From RGIG2206 sp045540915 (lineage in GTDB: Bacteria; Bacillota; Clostridia; Oscillospirales; Acutalibacteraceae), in the NCBI GenBank assembly GCA_045540915.1, contig JAZQID010000064.1, positions 1-7,611 of the forward strand: a stretch of 7,611 nucleotides of DNA. The letters run 5' to 3'. Position 1 is the stretch's first letter. Every line of letters starts with the position of its first letter. This document shows, one piece after another, positions 1 through 5,900 of the stretch. The position numbers and the translations under genes were made by a program. The notes under the pieces are model-generated. The model ran no database searches and was not told where the DNA came from. It saw only the letters and a program-made list of their open reading frames with translations.

Positions 1-1041
1 CTTTGAGGTTATCTTTGAGAAGCTGTCGCCGCCGTTGGTAGAATAGTAGAGACCGTCCTGACAGGTCGCCCAGACGTGTCCGGGCTTGGTTATAACGGTA
101 TTGACCGATGAGGTGATACCTGAGATGACCTTTTTGAAGCTCTTACCGCCGTCAGTCGACCTGAAGAGTCCGTTTTTGCAGGCGGCAAAAAGGGCACCCG
201 ACTTGGCATCGGTAGCGAGCTGTGCTCCGCCGATCTCCTCAGAGGTGTTTATCACCTTCCAGCTCTTTCCGCCGTCGGTCGACTTAAAGAGAGCGGGCGA
301 ATTTTCGGCACCGCCCCTATATCCCGTATAGGAGGATTCCTCATATTTAAGGGTCTCGCGAGACCAATAAACAGTGGTGCAGTAGCCAAGCTTTTTATCG
401 TAGCTTGTGTAATCGTAGGCTATCTGGACGCGGTTATCGCGCCAGCCGTGAACCTTGCTCGCCTGAACGAGAGTGAAGGTTTCGCCCCCGTTGGTCGAAA
501 GGTACATTCCGTCGCATTCCTTGGCGGTTCCGTTTCCGCCGACCACCAACACGCGTTTGGAATTGGTCGGGTCGACGGCAATGCCTCTGCCACCCTCAGA
601 GGATATGCCCACCGTCATCGGTACCCAGTTCTCGCCGCCGTCAGTGGAGCGATATATACCGCCGACATCGGTGCCGAACCAGCAAATATTAGGGTCGCTG
701 TAGGAATAGGTTACACTCAGCACCCACTGGCCTGCCTCGCCTGCGGCAACGCCGGCCTGAATCATCTTTTCATTTATCATACCGACCGGCTCCCAACCCA
801 CATTGGTCGCAACGGGTTGGTCGTTGGGAATTGAAGTTGTTGACGAAGTCGGTTGGCCGCCGCCCGACTCTGAAGACGAGCCCGAGGACGACCCTCCGGC
901 CGTTGATGAGCCCTTTGAAGATGTGCCGCCGACAGACGACCCACCCTTGCCGCTTTCGGTTACACAGCCCGCGAGCATCGCTAATATCAATACCGAGCAC
1001 AAAATGCGCGTAACCATCATAATGATCCGTGTATTTTTCAC
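1..1041 (-). CDS. Lipoprotein C: third tandem Asp-box beta-propeller, GH74-like (3' end outside window)
   Basis: GTG at 1041 opens a frame that stays open for exactly 347 codons to position 1, so only the N-terminal half is present. Translation gives a signal peptide beginning MKNTRIIMMVTRILC and ending in lipobox L-A-G-C (Cys26). The 56-residue Ser/Gly/Thr-rich linker is the longest of the three. Trp83 and WEPVGM begin the propeller. FGTDVGGIYRS carries Asp125, the position that matches the GH74 catalytic Asp by spacing. Five Asp-boxes are visible: STDGGENW, STNGGETF, STDGGKSW, STDGGKSF and STNGGDSF. The shared block RDNRVQIAYDY to YWSRETL is at residues 201-231. After the linker it aligns to gene B without any insertion or deletion as far as the window goes (constant offset 2399). 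Expected full length by analogy is about 755 aa. Own promoter and ribosome-binding site. Function as for A and B: probably surface glycan binding or cleavage, unproven. Confidence 0.92.
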   Translation of the reverse strand, partial: MKNTRIIMMVTRILCSVLILAMLAGCVTESGKGGSSVGGTSSKGSSTAGGSSSGSSSESGGGQPTSSTTSIPNDQPVATNVGWEPVGMINEKMIQAGVAAGEAGQWVLSVTYSYSDPNICWFGTDVGGIYRSTDGGENWVPMTVGISSEGGRGIAVDPTNSKRVLVVGGNGTAKECDGMYLSTNGGETFTLVQASKVHGWRDNRVQIAYDYTSYDKKLGYCTTVYWSRETLKYEESSYTGYRGGAENSPALFKSTDGGKSWKVINTSEEIGGAQLATDAKSGALFAACKNGLFRSTDGGKSFKKVISGITSSVNTVITKPGHVWATCQDGLYYSTNGGDSFSKITSK

Positions 1042-1048
1042 TCTTTTT

Positions 1049-1054
1049 TCCTCC
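1049..1054 (-). promoter_or_regulatory. Ribosome-binding site GGAGGA of lipoprotein C
   Basis: GGAGGA (1054-1049) is followed by seven bases, mainly A, and GTG at 1041. Spacing and sequence match the two upstream paralogues, which fixes the start of this partial gene. Confidence 0.9.
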
Positions 1055-1084
1055 GTCATTTTGATACATACAGTTTCCGCGTTC

Positions 1085-1113
1085 ATTATAACAAAAATTT
1101 TAGCATTAGTCTA
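1085..1113 (-). promoter_or_regulatory. SigA-type promoter of lipoprotein C
   Basis: TAGACT (1113-1108), a 17-bp spacer, then a perfect TATAAT (1090-1085) on the minus strand. Predicted start near 1078, leader about 37 nt. This has the weakest -35 of the three (four of six), with the -10 box and spacer length unchanged. Confidence 0.85.
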
Positions 1114-1127
1114 TGTGTAATAATGCA

Positions 1128-1156
1128 AAAAAGCAGACTGAACCAGTCTGCTTTTT
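1128..1156 (-). terminator. Intrinsic terminator of lipoprotein B
   Basis: Perfect 13-bp inverted repeat (1128-1140 with 1144-1156, core GCAGACTG/CAGTCTGC) with a 3-nt loop, 13-14 nt after the gene B stop, followed on the minus strand by six T's. Together with flanking bases it matches the terminator of gene A at 48 of 50 positions (1126-1175 against 3461-3510). Confidence 0.9.
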
Positions 1157-1169
1157 GACGATAATATTA

Positions 1170-3377
1170 TTATTTCTTCGGGGGTGCAACTCTCCACAGG
1201 CCGCGGCAGGAACCGATGGTGTAGAGGTAACCCGTGGTGGGATGACATCTCATCCAGGTGCTCCTCGACACGCCGTCAAGGCCCTTAATTCCGTTTTCGA
1301 CCGTCTTGTTTATAAGGTGCCAGCTTTCGCCGCCATCGGTAGAACGGTATACACCGCCGCGATCAACTTCGGTAAAGTATGCGCATCCGACATAAATAAC
1401 GTCAGCGTTGTTGGGGTCGCAGGCGATAGTGTTGATTCCGCCGAAATCGGTTACGGTTCCAATCGGCTTGGAAACGCCGTCCTTGACCCTATAGGTGCAC
1501 AGGTCGTTGACAAGCCAAACCGAGCCGTCAGCCGCAACAGAAAGGTCTTTGATCTCCATATCGGGACTGACAACGCAGACCTCCTGCCAGCTCAGACCTT
1601 CATCGGTAGATTTTACCAGATAACCTTTGCGGACACCGTAAAGGGCCTTGGTCTTGTAGTCAACGGCGAGCACCTTGTCAACGCCCTCCATCTGCTGCCA
1701 GGTGTCGCCTCGGTCGGCCGAACGCATATTGCCCGCAAGGACAACGTTGTTGTTGCCGATAACACCCGTCATATAGGTGTTGCCCTTGAAGGCAATGCCG
1801 CAGGACTTGTATGTCTGTCCGCCGTCGGTAGAACGCATCATAACGTAAGCACCGCTACCCTGCTTATATAAGCCAGTGTCGTCACGGGTAACGAAGAATA
1901 TCGTGTTCTTATCAAGAATATAGCAACCGTAGGTGAACTCTGTCAAACGGTTGGCAGCAGAGTATGCCGATTTCCAGGTCTTGCCGCCATCGGTAGTAAA
2001 TGCACCGGTGTTATCCTGATTGGAAAGCACCATCAGGTTCGGATCGTTAACATTAAAGGAGATCGAGGTCCAGCAGGAGCCTGCATAGCCCTGACTCTGA
2101 GGTACATATGTCTTTCCGCCGTTGGTCGAGAACATAGGACCGCTTCCCACCATTATAAAGCTTTTGTTCTTGTCGGTGGGATGCATAGAAATTCCCGCCT
2201 GAACAATGCTCTTGCGGTAAAATGCCAGCGAATTATCATTCTCGCAGGGGGTAAAGGTCTTGCCGCCGTCGTGGGAATAATAATACTTGCAGGTCTTGCC
2301 CCAATCAAACAGCCAAGTCTTTTGATCGGCACAGACGATCATATAATTCGGGTCGGCAGGGCTTACCGCAACGACGGGATACAGGTCGGTCGGATAGTTG
2401 GTCGAGTTGATCTTCGAGAAACTGTCGCCGCCGTTTGTAGAATAGTAGAGGCCGTCCTGACAGGTCGCCCAGACGTGACCGGGCTTGCTTATTACGGTGC
2501 TGACCGAAACGGTCAACTGAGAAATAACCTTCTTGAAGGTCTTGCCGCCGTCGGTCGACTTAAACAGACCTTTTTCGCCGGCCGCAAAAAGCGCGCCCGA
2601 TTTTGCGTCGGTAGCGATCTGCGCGCCGCCGATATCGGCAGAGGTGTTTACCGTTTTCCAGGTCTTACCGCCGTCGGTCGACTTAAAGAGGGCGGGAGAA
2701 TTCTCAGCACCGCCCATATATCCCGTGTAGGAGGAAACCTCATACTTAAGGGTCTCGCGCGACCAATAAACAGTAGTGCAATAGCCCAGCTTTTCATCAT
2801 AGCTGGAGTAATCGTAGGCTATCTGTACGCGGTTGTCGCGCCAGCCGTGAACCTTGCTCGCCTGAACGCGTTCAAAGGTGTCACCGCCGTTGGTCGACAG
2901 GTAAAGTCCGTCGCAGTCCTTAGCGGTTCCGTTTCCGCCTACGACCAACACGCGATCCGGATTGGTCGGGTCAATAGCAATACCGCGGCCGCCCTCGGAA
3001 ACAAGTCCGACGTTGGCAGGCACCCAGTTTTTACCGCCGTCGGTGGAACGGTATATACCGCCGACATCGGTGCCGAACCAGCAAATGTCAGGGTTGCTGT
3101 AAGAATACGCAACGCTGAGTATCCACTGGCCGTCTTCGCCGGGTTTGACCCCTGCCTGCAGCATCTTCTCATTGACCATACCGACAGGCTCCCAGTTTAT
3201 ATCCGAAACATCGGCGTCAACTGTCGTCTCAGAATTTCCCGATGTATTTCCCGAGGACGAGTTGCCCGATGAGGCCGAATCGGCACCATTTCCGCCGGTA
3301 CAGCCTGCAAGCATAGCCAACACCAACAGGGCACACAAAACGCGCGTAACGATCGTCACAATACCTAAGTTTCTCAC
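1170..3377 (-). CDS. Lipoprotein B: surface Asp-box beta-propeller, GH74-like
   Basis: 735-aa predicted lipoprotein from GTG 3377; TAA stop at 1172-1170. The frame extends upstream to an ATG at 3422, but that codon lies in the -10 box and the extension would bury the ribosome-binding site. From GTG the signal peptide aligns residue for residue with A and C and puts lipobox L-A-G-C at Cys26. A 35-residue Ser/Gly/Asn/Thr linker follows, then Trp62 and the propeller region with twelve Asp-boxes, including STDGGKNW, STNGGDTF, STDGGKTW, SHDGGKTF, SADRGDTW and STDGGESW. FGTDVGGIYRS carries Asp104, the candidate equivalent of the GH74 catalytic Asp; GIAIDPTNPDRVLVVGG follows as in GH74 blade 1. Conserved block RDNRVQIAYDY to YWSRETL is at residues 180-210. 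The C-terminus closes with RCHPTTGYLYTIG and GLWRVAPPKK. There is no second anchor, CBM or dockerin. It resembles C much more than A. Substrate unknown. Confidence 0.93.
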   Translation of the reverse strand: MRNLGIVTIVTRVLCALLVLAMLAGCTGGNGADSASSGNSSSGNTSGNSETTVDADVSDINWEPVGMVNEKMLQAGVKPGEDGQWILSVAYSYSNPDICWFGTDVGGIYRSTDGGKNWVPANVGLVSEGGRGIAIDPTNPDRVLVVGGNGTAKDCDGLYLSTNGGDTFERVQASKVHGWRDNRVQIAYDYSSYDEKLGYCTTVYWSRETLKYEVSSYTGYMGGAENSPALFKSTDGGKTWKTVNTSADIGGAQIATDAKSGALFAAGEKGLFKSTDGGKTFKKVISQLTVSVSTVISKPGHVWATCQDGLYYSTNGGDSFSKINSTNYPTDLYPVVAVSPADPNYMIVCADQKTWLFDWGKTCKYYYSHDGGKTFTPCENDNSLAFYRKSIVQAGISMHPTDKNKSFIMVGSGPMFSTNGGKTYVPQSQGYAGSCWTSISFNVNDPNLMVLSNQDNTGAFTTDGGKTWKSAYSAANRLTEFTYGCYILDKNTIFFVTRDDTGLYKQGSGAYVMMRSTDGGQTYKSCGIAFKGNTYMTGVIGNNNVVLAGNMRSADRGDTWQQMEGVDKVLAVDYKTKALYGVRKGYLVKSTDEGLSWQEVCVVSPDMEIKDLSVAADGSVWLVNDLCTYRVKDGVSKPIGTVTDFGGINTIACDPNNADVIYVGCAYFTEVDRGGVYRSTDGGESWHLINKTVENGIKGLDGVSRSTWMRCHPTTGYLYTIGSCRGLWRVAPPKK

Positions 3378-3384
3378 TCTGTTC

Positions 3385-3390
3385 TCCTCC
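3385..3390 (-). promoter_or_regulatory. Ribosome-binding site GGAGGA that sets the GTG start of lipoprotein B
   Basis: GGAGGA (3390-3385) lies 7 nt before GTG at 3377, exactly as in genes A and C. If the upstream ATG at 3422 were used, this site would be translated as part of the protein (within the residues SEENR), which argues strongly for the GTG. Confidence 0.92.
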
Positions 3391-3398
3391 GATATTCT

Positions 3399-3413
3399 GA
3401 AATGCAGTATTTC
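3399..3413 (-). promoter_or_regulatory. Small hairpin at the 5' end of the lipoprotein B leader
   Basis: GAAAT (3399-3403), a 5-nt loop and ATTTC (3409-3413): a perfect 5-bp inverted repeat directly at the predicted +1 (about 3414). Its position matches the inverted repeat in the leader of gene A, though the sequence differs. It is weak on its own. Confidence 0.3.
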
Positions 3414-3420
3414 CGTCTTC

Positions 3421-3449
3421 ATTATATCACAAAATTACACCTTCGTCTA
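3421..3449 (-). promoter_or_regulatory. SigA-type promoter of lipoprotein B
   Basis: TAGACG (3449-3444), a 17-bp spacer, then a perfect TATAAT (3426-3421), read on the minus strand. Predicted transcription start is near 3414. It is homologous in position, spacing and sequence to the promoters of A and C, with one more -35 mismatch than A's. The upstream in-frame ATG at 3422-3420 overlaps this -10 box, so it would not be in the transcript. Confidence 0.88.
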
Positions 3450-3462
3450 TGGAAAAATAACA

Positions 3463-3491
3463 AAAAAGCAGACTGAATCAGTCTGCTTTTT
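3463..3491 (-). terminator. Intrinsic terminator of lipoprotein A
   Basis: Inverted repeat AAAAAGCAGACTG (3463-3475) and its exact complement (3479-3491) around a 3-nt loop, 13 nt after the TAA stop. On the minus strand it reads as a GC-rich stem followed by six T's. The flanking A- and T-tracts would also allow termination from the opposite direction, although no gene converges on it. It is nearly identical to the terminator after gene B. Confidence 0.9.
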
Positions 3492-3504
3492 GACGATAAT
3501 ATTG

Positions 3505-5730
3505 TTATTTTTTTGCAGGAGATGCGGTCTTCCACATTCCGCGGCAGGCGCCGATGGAATAAAGCTCGCCCGTGGTGGGATGGCAACGAACCATAGAAGA
3601 GGGGCCGATACCGTCATTGGTAACTCCGTTGGTAGAAGTCTTTACCATGCTGCCCCAAGTCTTTCCTCCGTCGGTGGTGCGGAAAATGCCGTACTTGCCT
3701 TCGAACGAACGGATATTGCAACCGATATACACAATATTTGAATCAAACGGGTCGCAAGCAACAGAGGTTACCCGCTTATCATCGACCTCGGTGAACTTGA
3801 CAAAGTTGACTTTTCCGTCGACGATATGCATTACAATTCCGTTGGTGGCGGCGACCCACAAGGATCCGTCCTGCTCGCCGTATGCCATATCGCAAATTGT
3901 GAGATCGGGAATTATGTCGCAGAATCCCTGCCAGGTCTTACCGCCGTCGGTCGACTTGACAACCTTGCTTCCGTCAATTCCGTAAAGCTCGCCTGTCTTG
4001 AGGCTGTAGGTGAAGGCGTAGTCACAGCCCTCCATCTCAGACCAGGTGGCGCCCTTGTCAAAAGAGATCAGGTTGTGGGCAATTACGGTATTGTTGTTAC
4101 CGGGAACACCCATAACGATAAACTTCTGAATACTGCTCATAAATCTGACCGATTTTCCGCAGGTGGTGAAGGTTCTGCCTCCGTCGGTGGAACGGCAGAT
4201 CACGTGGGCACCCTTGCCCTGCTTGAACAGACCCGTGTCGTCGCGGGTGATGTAGATAAGAGTTTGCTCGTCGACCATATACGCACCGTATGTATAGCTG
4301 GTCAAGCGGGTAGCGGCCGCACTCATAGCAGACCAGGTCTTGCCGCCGTCCTTGGTATAGGCGCCGGTGTAGTCCTGATTGGCGATAGCAATGAGGTTGG
4401 GGTTGTTGGGGTTAATGGAGAAGCTGGTCCAGCAGCCCGCGTTGTAGCCGGCGATAGACTCCTTGAAAAGTGCTCCGCCGTTGGTAGAAAGCATTACGTT
4501 GTCTCCGCCAAGGGCAAGGGCCTTATTCTTATCCTTCGGATGCATAGCCATCGAGGACTGATGCATTGCATTATAATAGAATCCGTTATCCTGATTCATA
4601 TCGCTGAGGGCCCAAGTTTTGCCGCCGTCCTGAGAATAGTACTGCTTAGAAACGTACTCCTTGCCTCTGAGAGCGTCGGCACCGAGAAGCATATAGTTCT
4701 GGTCGACGGGGCTGACCTTGATCTTCGGGAAGCAGCCGGTCGGGAAGCCGTTCGAGCTGATCTTGCTGAAGCTGTCTCCGCCGTTGGAGGAATAATATAC
4801 GCCATCCTCCTTGCAGGCCCACACGTGACCGGGCTTGCTGATAACGGTGCAGACCGAGGTGGTCATTCCGTCGATGACCTTCTTGAAGCTCTTGCCGCCG
4901 TCGGTCGACTTAAAGAGTCCGCTCTCGCTCGAGGCAAAGAGGGCACCTGACTTAGAGTCAACGGCTATCTGAGCACAGCTGATCTCCTTGCTTGTGTTGA
5001 CGACCTCCCATGTCTCGCCGCCGTCGGTCGACTTAAAGAGGGCAGGAGAAGAGTCGGGACCCACCTTTCCTTCGTAAAGCAGAGGTGAATCTAAGGTTTC
5101 ACGAGACCAATAGACAGTGGTGCAGTAGCCCAGTTTTTTATCATAGCTCGAGTAGTCGTATGCGATCTGCACGCGGTTGTCGCGGTGGCCGCAGATATTA
5201 TAGAGGGCAACAGGCTTGAAGGAATCTCCGCCGTCGGTCGACAGATAAAGACCGTTGATCTCGGCTGAGCCGCCTGCACATCCGACTGCAAGAACACGGT
5301 CGGAGTTGGTCGGGTCGACCTCGGTTCCGGTAGCGCCCCAGGAGGAAATTCCTACAGTGCAGGGCTCCCAATGCTTACCGCCGTCTTTGGAGCGGTACAT
5401 ACCGCCAACGTCGATTCCAAGATAGCAGATGTCAGGGTTGCTGTAAGAATAGCTGACGTAGGTGGTCCACTGACAGCCTTCCCCTGCTTCAATACCTGCA
5501 TCGATCATCTTCTGGCTGAGCATCGAGACCGGCTTCCATACAACGTCGGAAACGTCAGCTTCCTTCCAGCCGTCGTCATTCGACGAAGATCCGCCGACGT
5601 TGGACGAGACGTCCTTGCCCGAAGACGAGCCGTCACCGCCCTTGTCACCGGTACAGCCTGCAAGCAGAGCCAGCACCAGTAACGCACACATAGTGCGGGT
5701 AACAATCATCATAATACGTGAATTTCTCAC
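3505..5730 (-). CDS. Lipoprotein A: surface Asp-box beta-propeller, GH74-like
   Basis: 741-aa predicted lipoprotein, GTG start, TAA stop at 3507-3505. Residues 1-26 are a signal peptide ending in lipobox L-A-G-C (lipidated Cys26). A Gly/Ser/Asp linker of 38 residues precedes Trp65. The rest is propeller-like, with twelve Asp-boxes (S/T-x-D/N-x-G-x-x-W/F), for example SKDGGKHW, STDGGETW, SQDGGKTW and TTDGGKTW, consistent with one per blade in a double seven-bladed fold. The first blade (CQW, then IDVGGMYRS with Asp107, then EVDPTNSDRVLAVG) parallels the first blade of GH74 xyloglucanases as I remember it, where the equivalent Asp is catalytic; the second catalytic Asp could not be placed. A near-invariant block (residues 183-213, RDNRVQIAYDY to YWSRETL) is shared with B and C. 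It is the most divergent of the three copies. It has its own promoter and terminator. Alternatives: non-catalytic glycan-binding propeller, or another sialidase-superfamily enzyme. CDS certain, lipoprotein very likely, GH74 relation tentative. Confidence 0.93.
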   Translation of the reverse strand: MRNSRIMMIVTRTMCALLVLALLAGCTGDKGGDGSSSGKDVSSNVGGSSSNDDGWKEADVSDVVWKPVSMLSQKMIDAGIEAGEGCQWTTYVSYSYSNPDICYLGIDVGGMYRSKDGGKHWEPCTVGISSWGATGTEVDPTNSDRVLAVGCAGGSAEINGLYLSTDGGDSFKPVALYNICGHRDNRVQIAYDYSSYDKKLGYCTTVYWSRETLDSPLLYEGKVGPDSSPALFKSTDGGETWEVVNTSKEISCAQIAVDSKSGALFASSESGLFKSTDGGKSFKKVIDGMTTSVCTVISKPGHVWACKEDGVYYSSNGGDSFSKISSNGFPTGCFPKIKVSPVDQNYMLLGADALRGKEYVSKQYYSQDGGKTWALSDMNQDNGFYYNAMHQSSMAMHPKDKNKALALGGDNVMLSTNGGALFKESIAGYNAGCWTSFSINPNNPNLIAIANQDYTGAYTKDGGKTWSAMSAAATRLTSYTYGAYMVDEQTLIYITRDDTGLFKQGKGAHVICRSTDGGRTFTTCGKSVRFMSSIQKFIVMGVPGNNNTVIAHNLISFDKGATWSEMEGCDYAFTYSLKTGELYGIDGSKVVKSTDGGKTWQGFCDIIPDLTICDMAYGEQDGSLWVAATNGIVMHIVDGKVNFVKFTEVDDKRVTSVACDPFDSNIVYIGCNIRSFEGKYGIFRTTDGGKTWGSMVKTSTNGVTNDGIGPSSMVRCHPTTGELYSIGACRGMWKTASPAKK

Positions 5731-5737
5731 TCTGTTC

Positions 5738-5743
5738 TCCTCC
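5738..5743 (-). promoter_or_regulatory. Ribosome-binding site GGAGGA that fixes the GTG start of lipoprotein A
   Basis: GGAGGA (5743-5738 on the minus strand) lies 7 nt before GTG at 5730. The same six bases at the same spacing precede the GTG starts of genes B and C, so the start assignment is supported by three-way conservation. Confidence 0.9.
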
Positions 5744-5759
5744 GTCTAACTAAAACTAA

Positions 5760-5774
5760 AACAACATAGTTGTT
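5760..5774 (-). promoter_or_regulatory. Small hairpin or palindrome at the 5' end of the lipoprotein A leader
   Basis: AACAAC (5760-5765), a 3-nt spacer and GTTGTT (5769-5774) form a perfect 6-bp inverted repeat, starting about 3 nt after the predicted transcription start. It could be a 5'-end stabilising hairpin or a short operator at +1. A comparable element occurs at the same place in gene B. It is A/T-rich and short, so chance is possible. Confidence 0.35.
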
Positions 5775-5783
5775 CGCACGACT

Positions 5784-5812
5784 ATTATAACAAAACACTC
5801 ACATTTCGTCAA
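5784..5812 (-). promoter_or_regulatory. SigA-type promoter of lipoprotein A
   Basis: On the minus strand, TTGACG (5812-5807) is followed by a 17-bp spacer and a perfect TATAAT (5789-5784). Transcription would start near 5777, giving a leader of about 47 nt before the GTG at 5730. This is the closest to consensus of the three homologous promoters (-35 five of six, -10 six of six). It sits immediately after the metG terminator, so lipoprotein A should be transcribed independently of metG. Confidence 0.88.
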
Positions 5813-5819
5813 CTAAAAA

Positions 5820-5852
5820 ACAAAAGCCAGACCGGTTTAGTCTGGCTTTTGT
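5820..5852 (-). terminator. Intrinsic terminator of metG
   Basis: A perfect 13-bp inverted repeat (5820-5832 with 5840-5852; core GCCAGAC/GTCTGGC) encloses a 7-nt loop and lies 48 nt past the metG stop. Read on the minus strand, the stem ends in TTTTGT and runs into six more T's (5820-5815), the expected U-tract. The U-tract almost touches the -35 box of the next gene (5812-5807), so termination of metG and initiation of lipoprotein A are packed back to back. The 5853-5900 stretch between stop and stem shows nothing else recognisable. Confidence 0.9.
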
Positions 5853-5900
5853 AAAGATTAGCGTTTATTGAATTGTCTAACTATTATATTTGACCTGTTG

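Larger units (their letters stand above)
146..5037 (-). repeat. Recurring exact 20-mer within the Asp-box coding sequence
   Basis: The plus-strand 20-mer CCGCCGTCGGTCGACTTAAA occurs exactly at 269-288, 2545-2564, 2668-2687, 4895-4914 and 5018-5037, with a near copy at 146-165. It encodes, on the minus strand, the phrase FKSTDGG of adjacent blades. In all three genes the two sites are 123 bp apart, i.e. 41 codons, which is one blade period. It is part of the protein repeat, not a separate element, but gives short identical stretches that could support recombination within and between the genes. The span listed covers the dispersed copies. Confidence 0.8.

Noticed and set aside
770..1069. Minus-strand ORF of 99 codons at the 5' end of gene C
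   Set aside because: Out of frame with the lipoprotein C reading frame, starts upstream of the GGAGGA site, and has no lipobox. The true gene starts at GTG 1041.
1113..1871. Plus-strand frame of 252 codons running from the intergenic region into gene B
   Set aside because: It starts inside the promoter/terminator region of the minus-strand genes with no ribosome-binding site and then mirrors gene B.
2181..3272. Plus-strand open frame of 363 codons opposite lipoprotein B
   Set aside because: Same complement-of-Asp-box pattern as the frame opposite lipoprotein A; its repeats (TAVGRL, AAVGR) follow the minus-strand repeat period. Not a gene.
1126..3491. The perfect inverted repeats between genes as transposon ends or a CRISPR-like repeat
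   Set aside because: Each sits 13-14 nt after a stop codon, is followed by a T-tract, and there is no transposase, target duplication or regular spacer series. Intrinsic terminators explain them.
3826..4950. Plus-strand open frame of 374 codons opposite lipoprotein A
   Set aside because: The translation repeats AAVGRL/SAVGR-type phrases, which are just the complement of the STDGG Asp-box codons. No start context; shadow frame.
1..5730. Secreted sialidase (neuraminidase) assignment from the Asp-boxes
   Set aside because: Asp-boxes are shared by many propeller families. I see no clear arginine-triad context or FRIP motif, and twelve boxes exceed the usual four or five of sialidases; the GH74-like spacing fits better.
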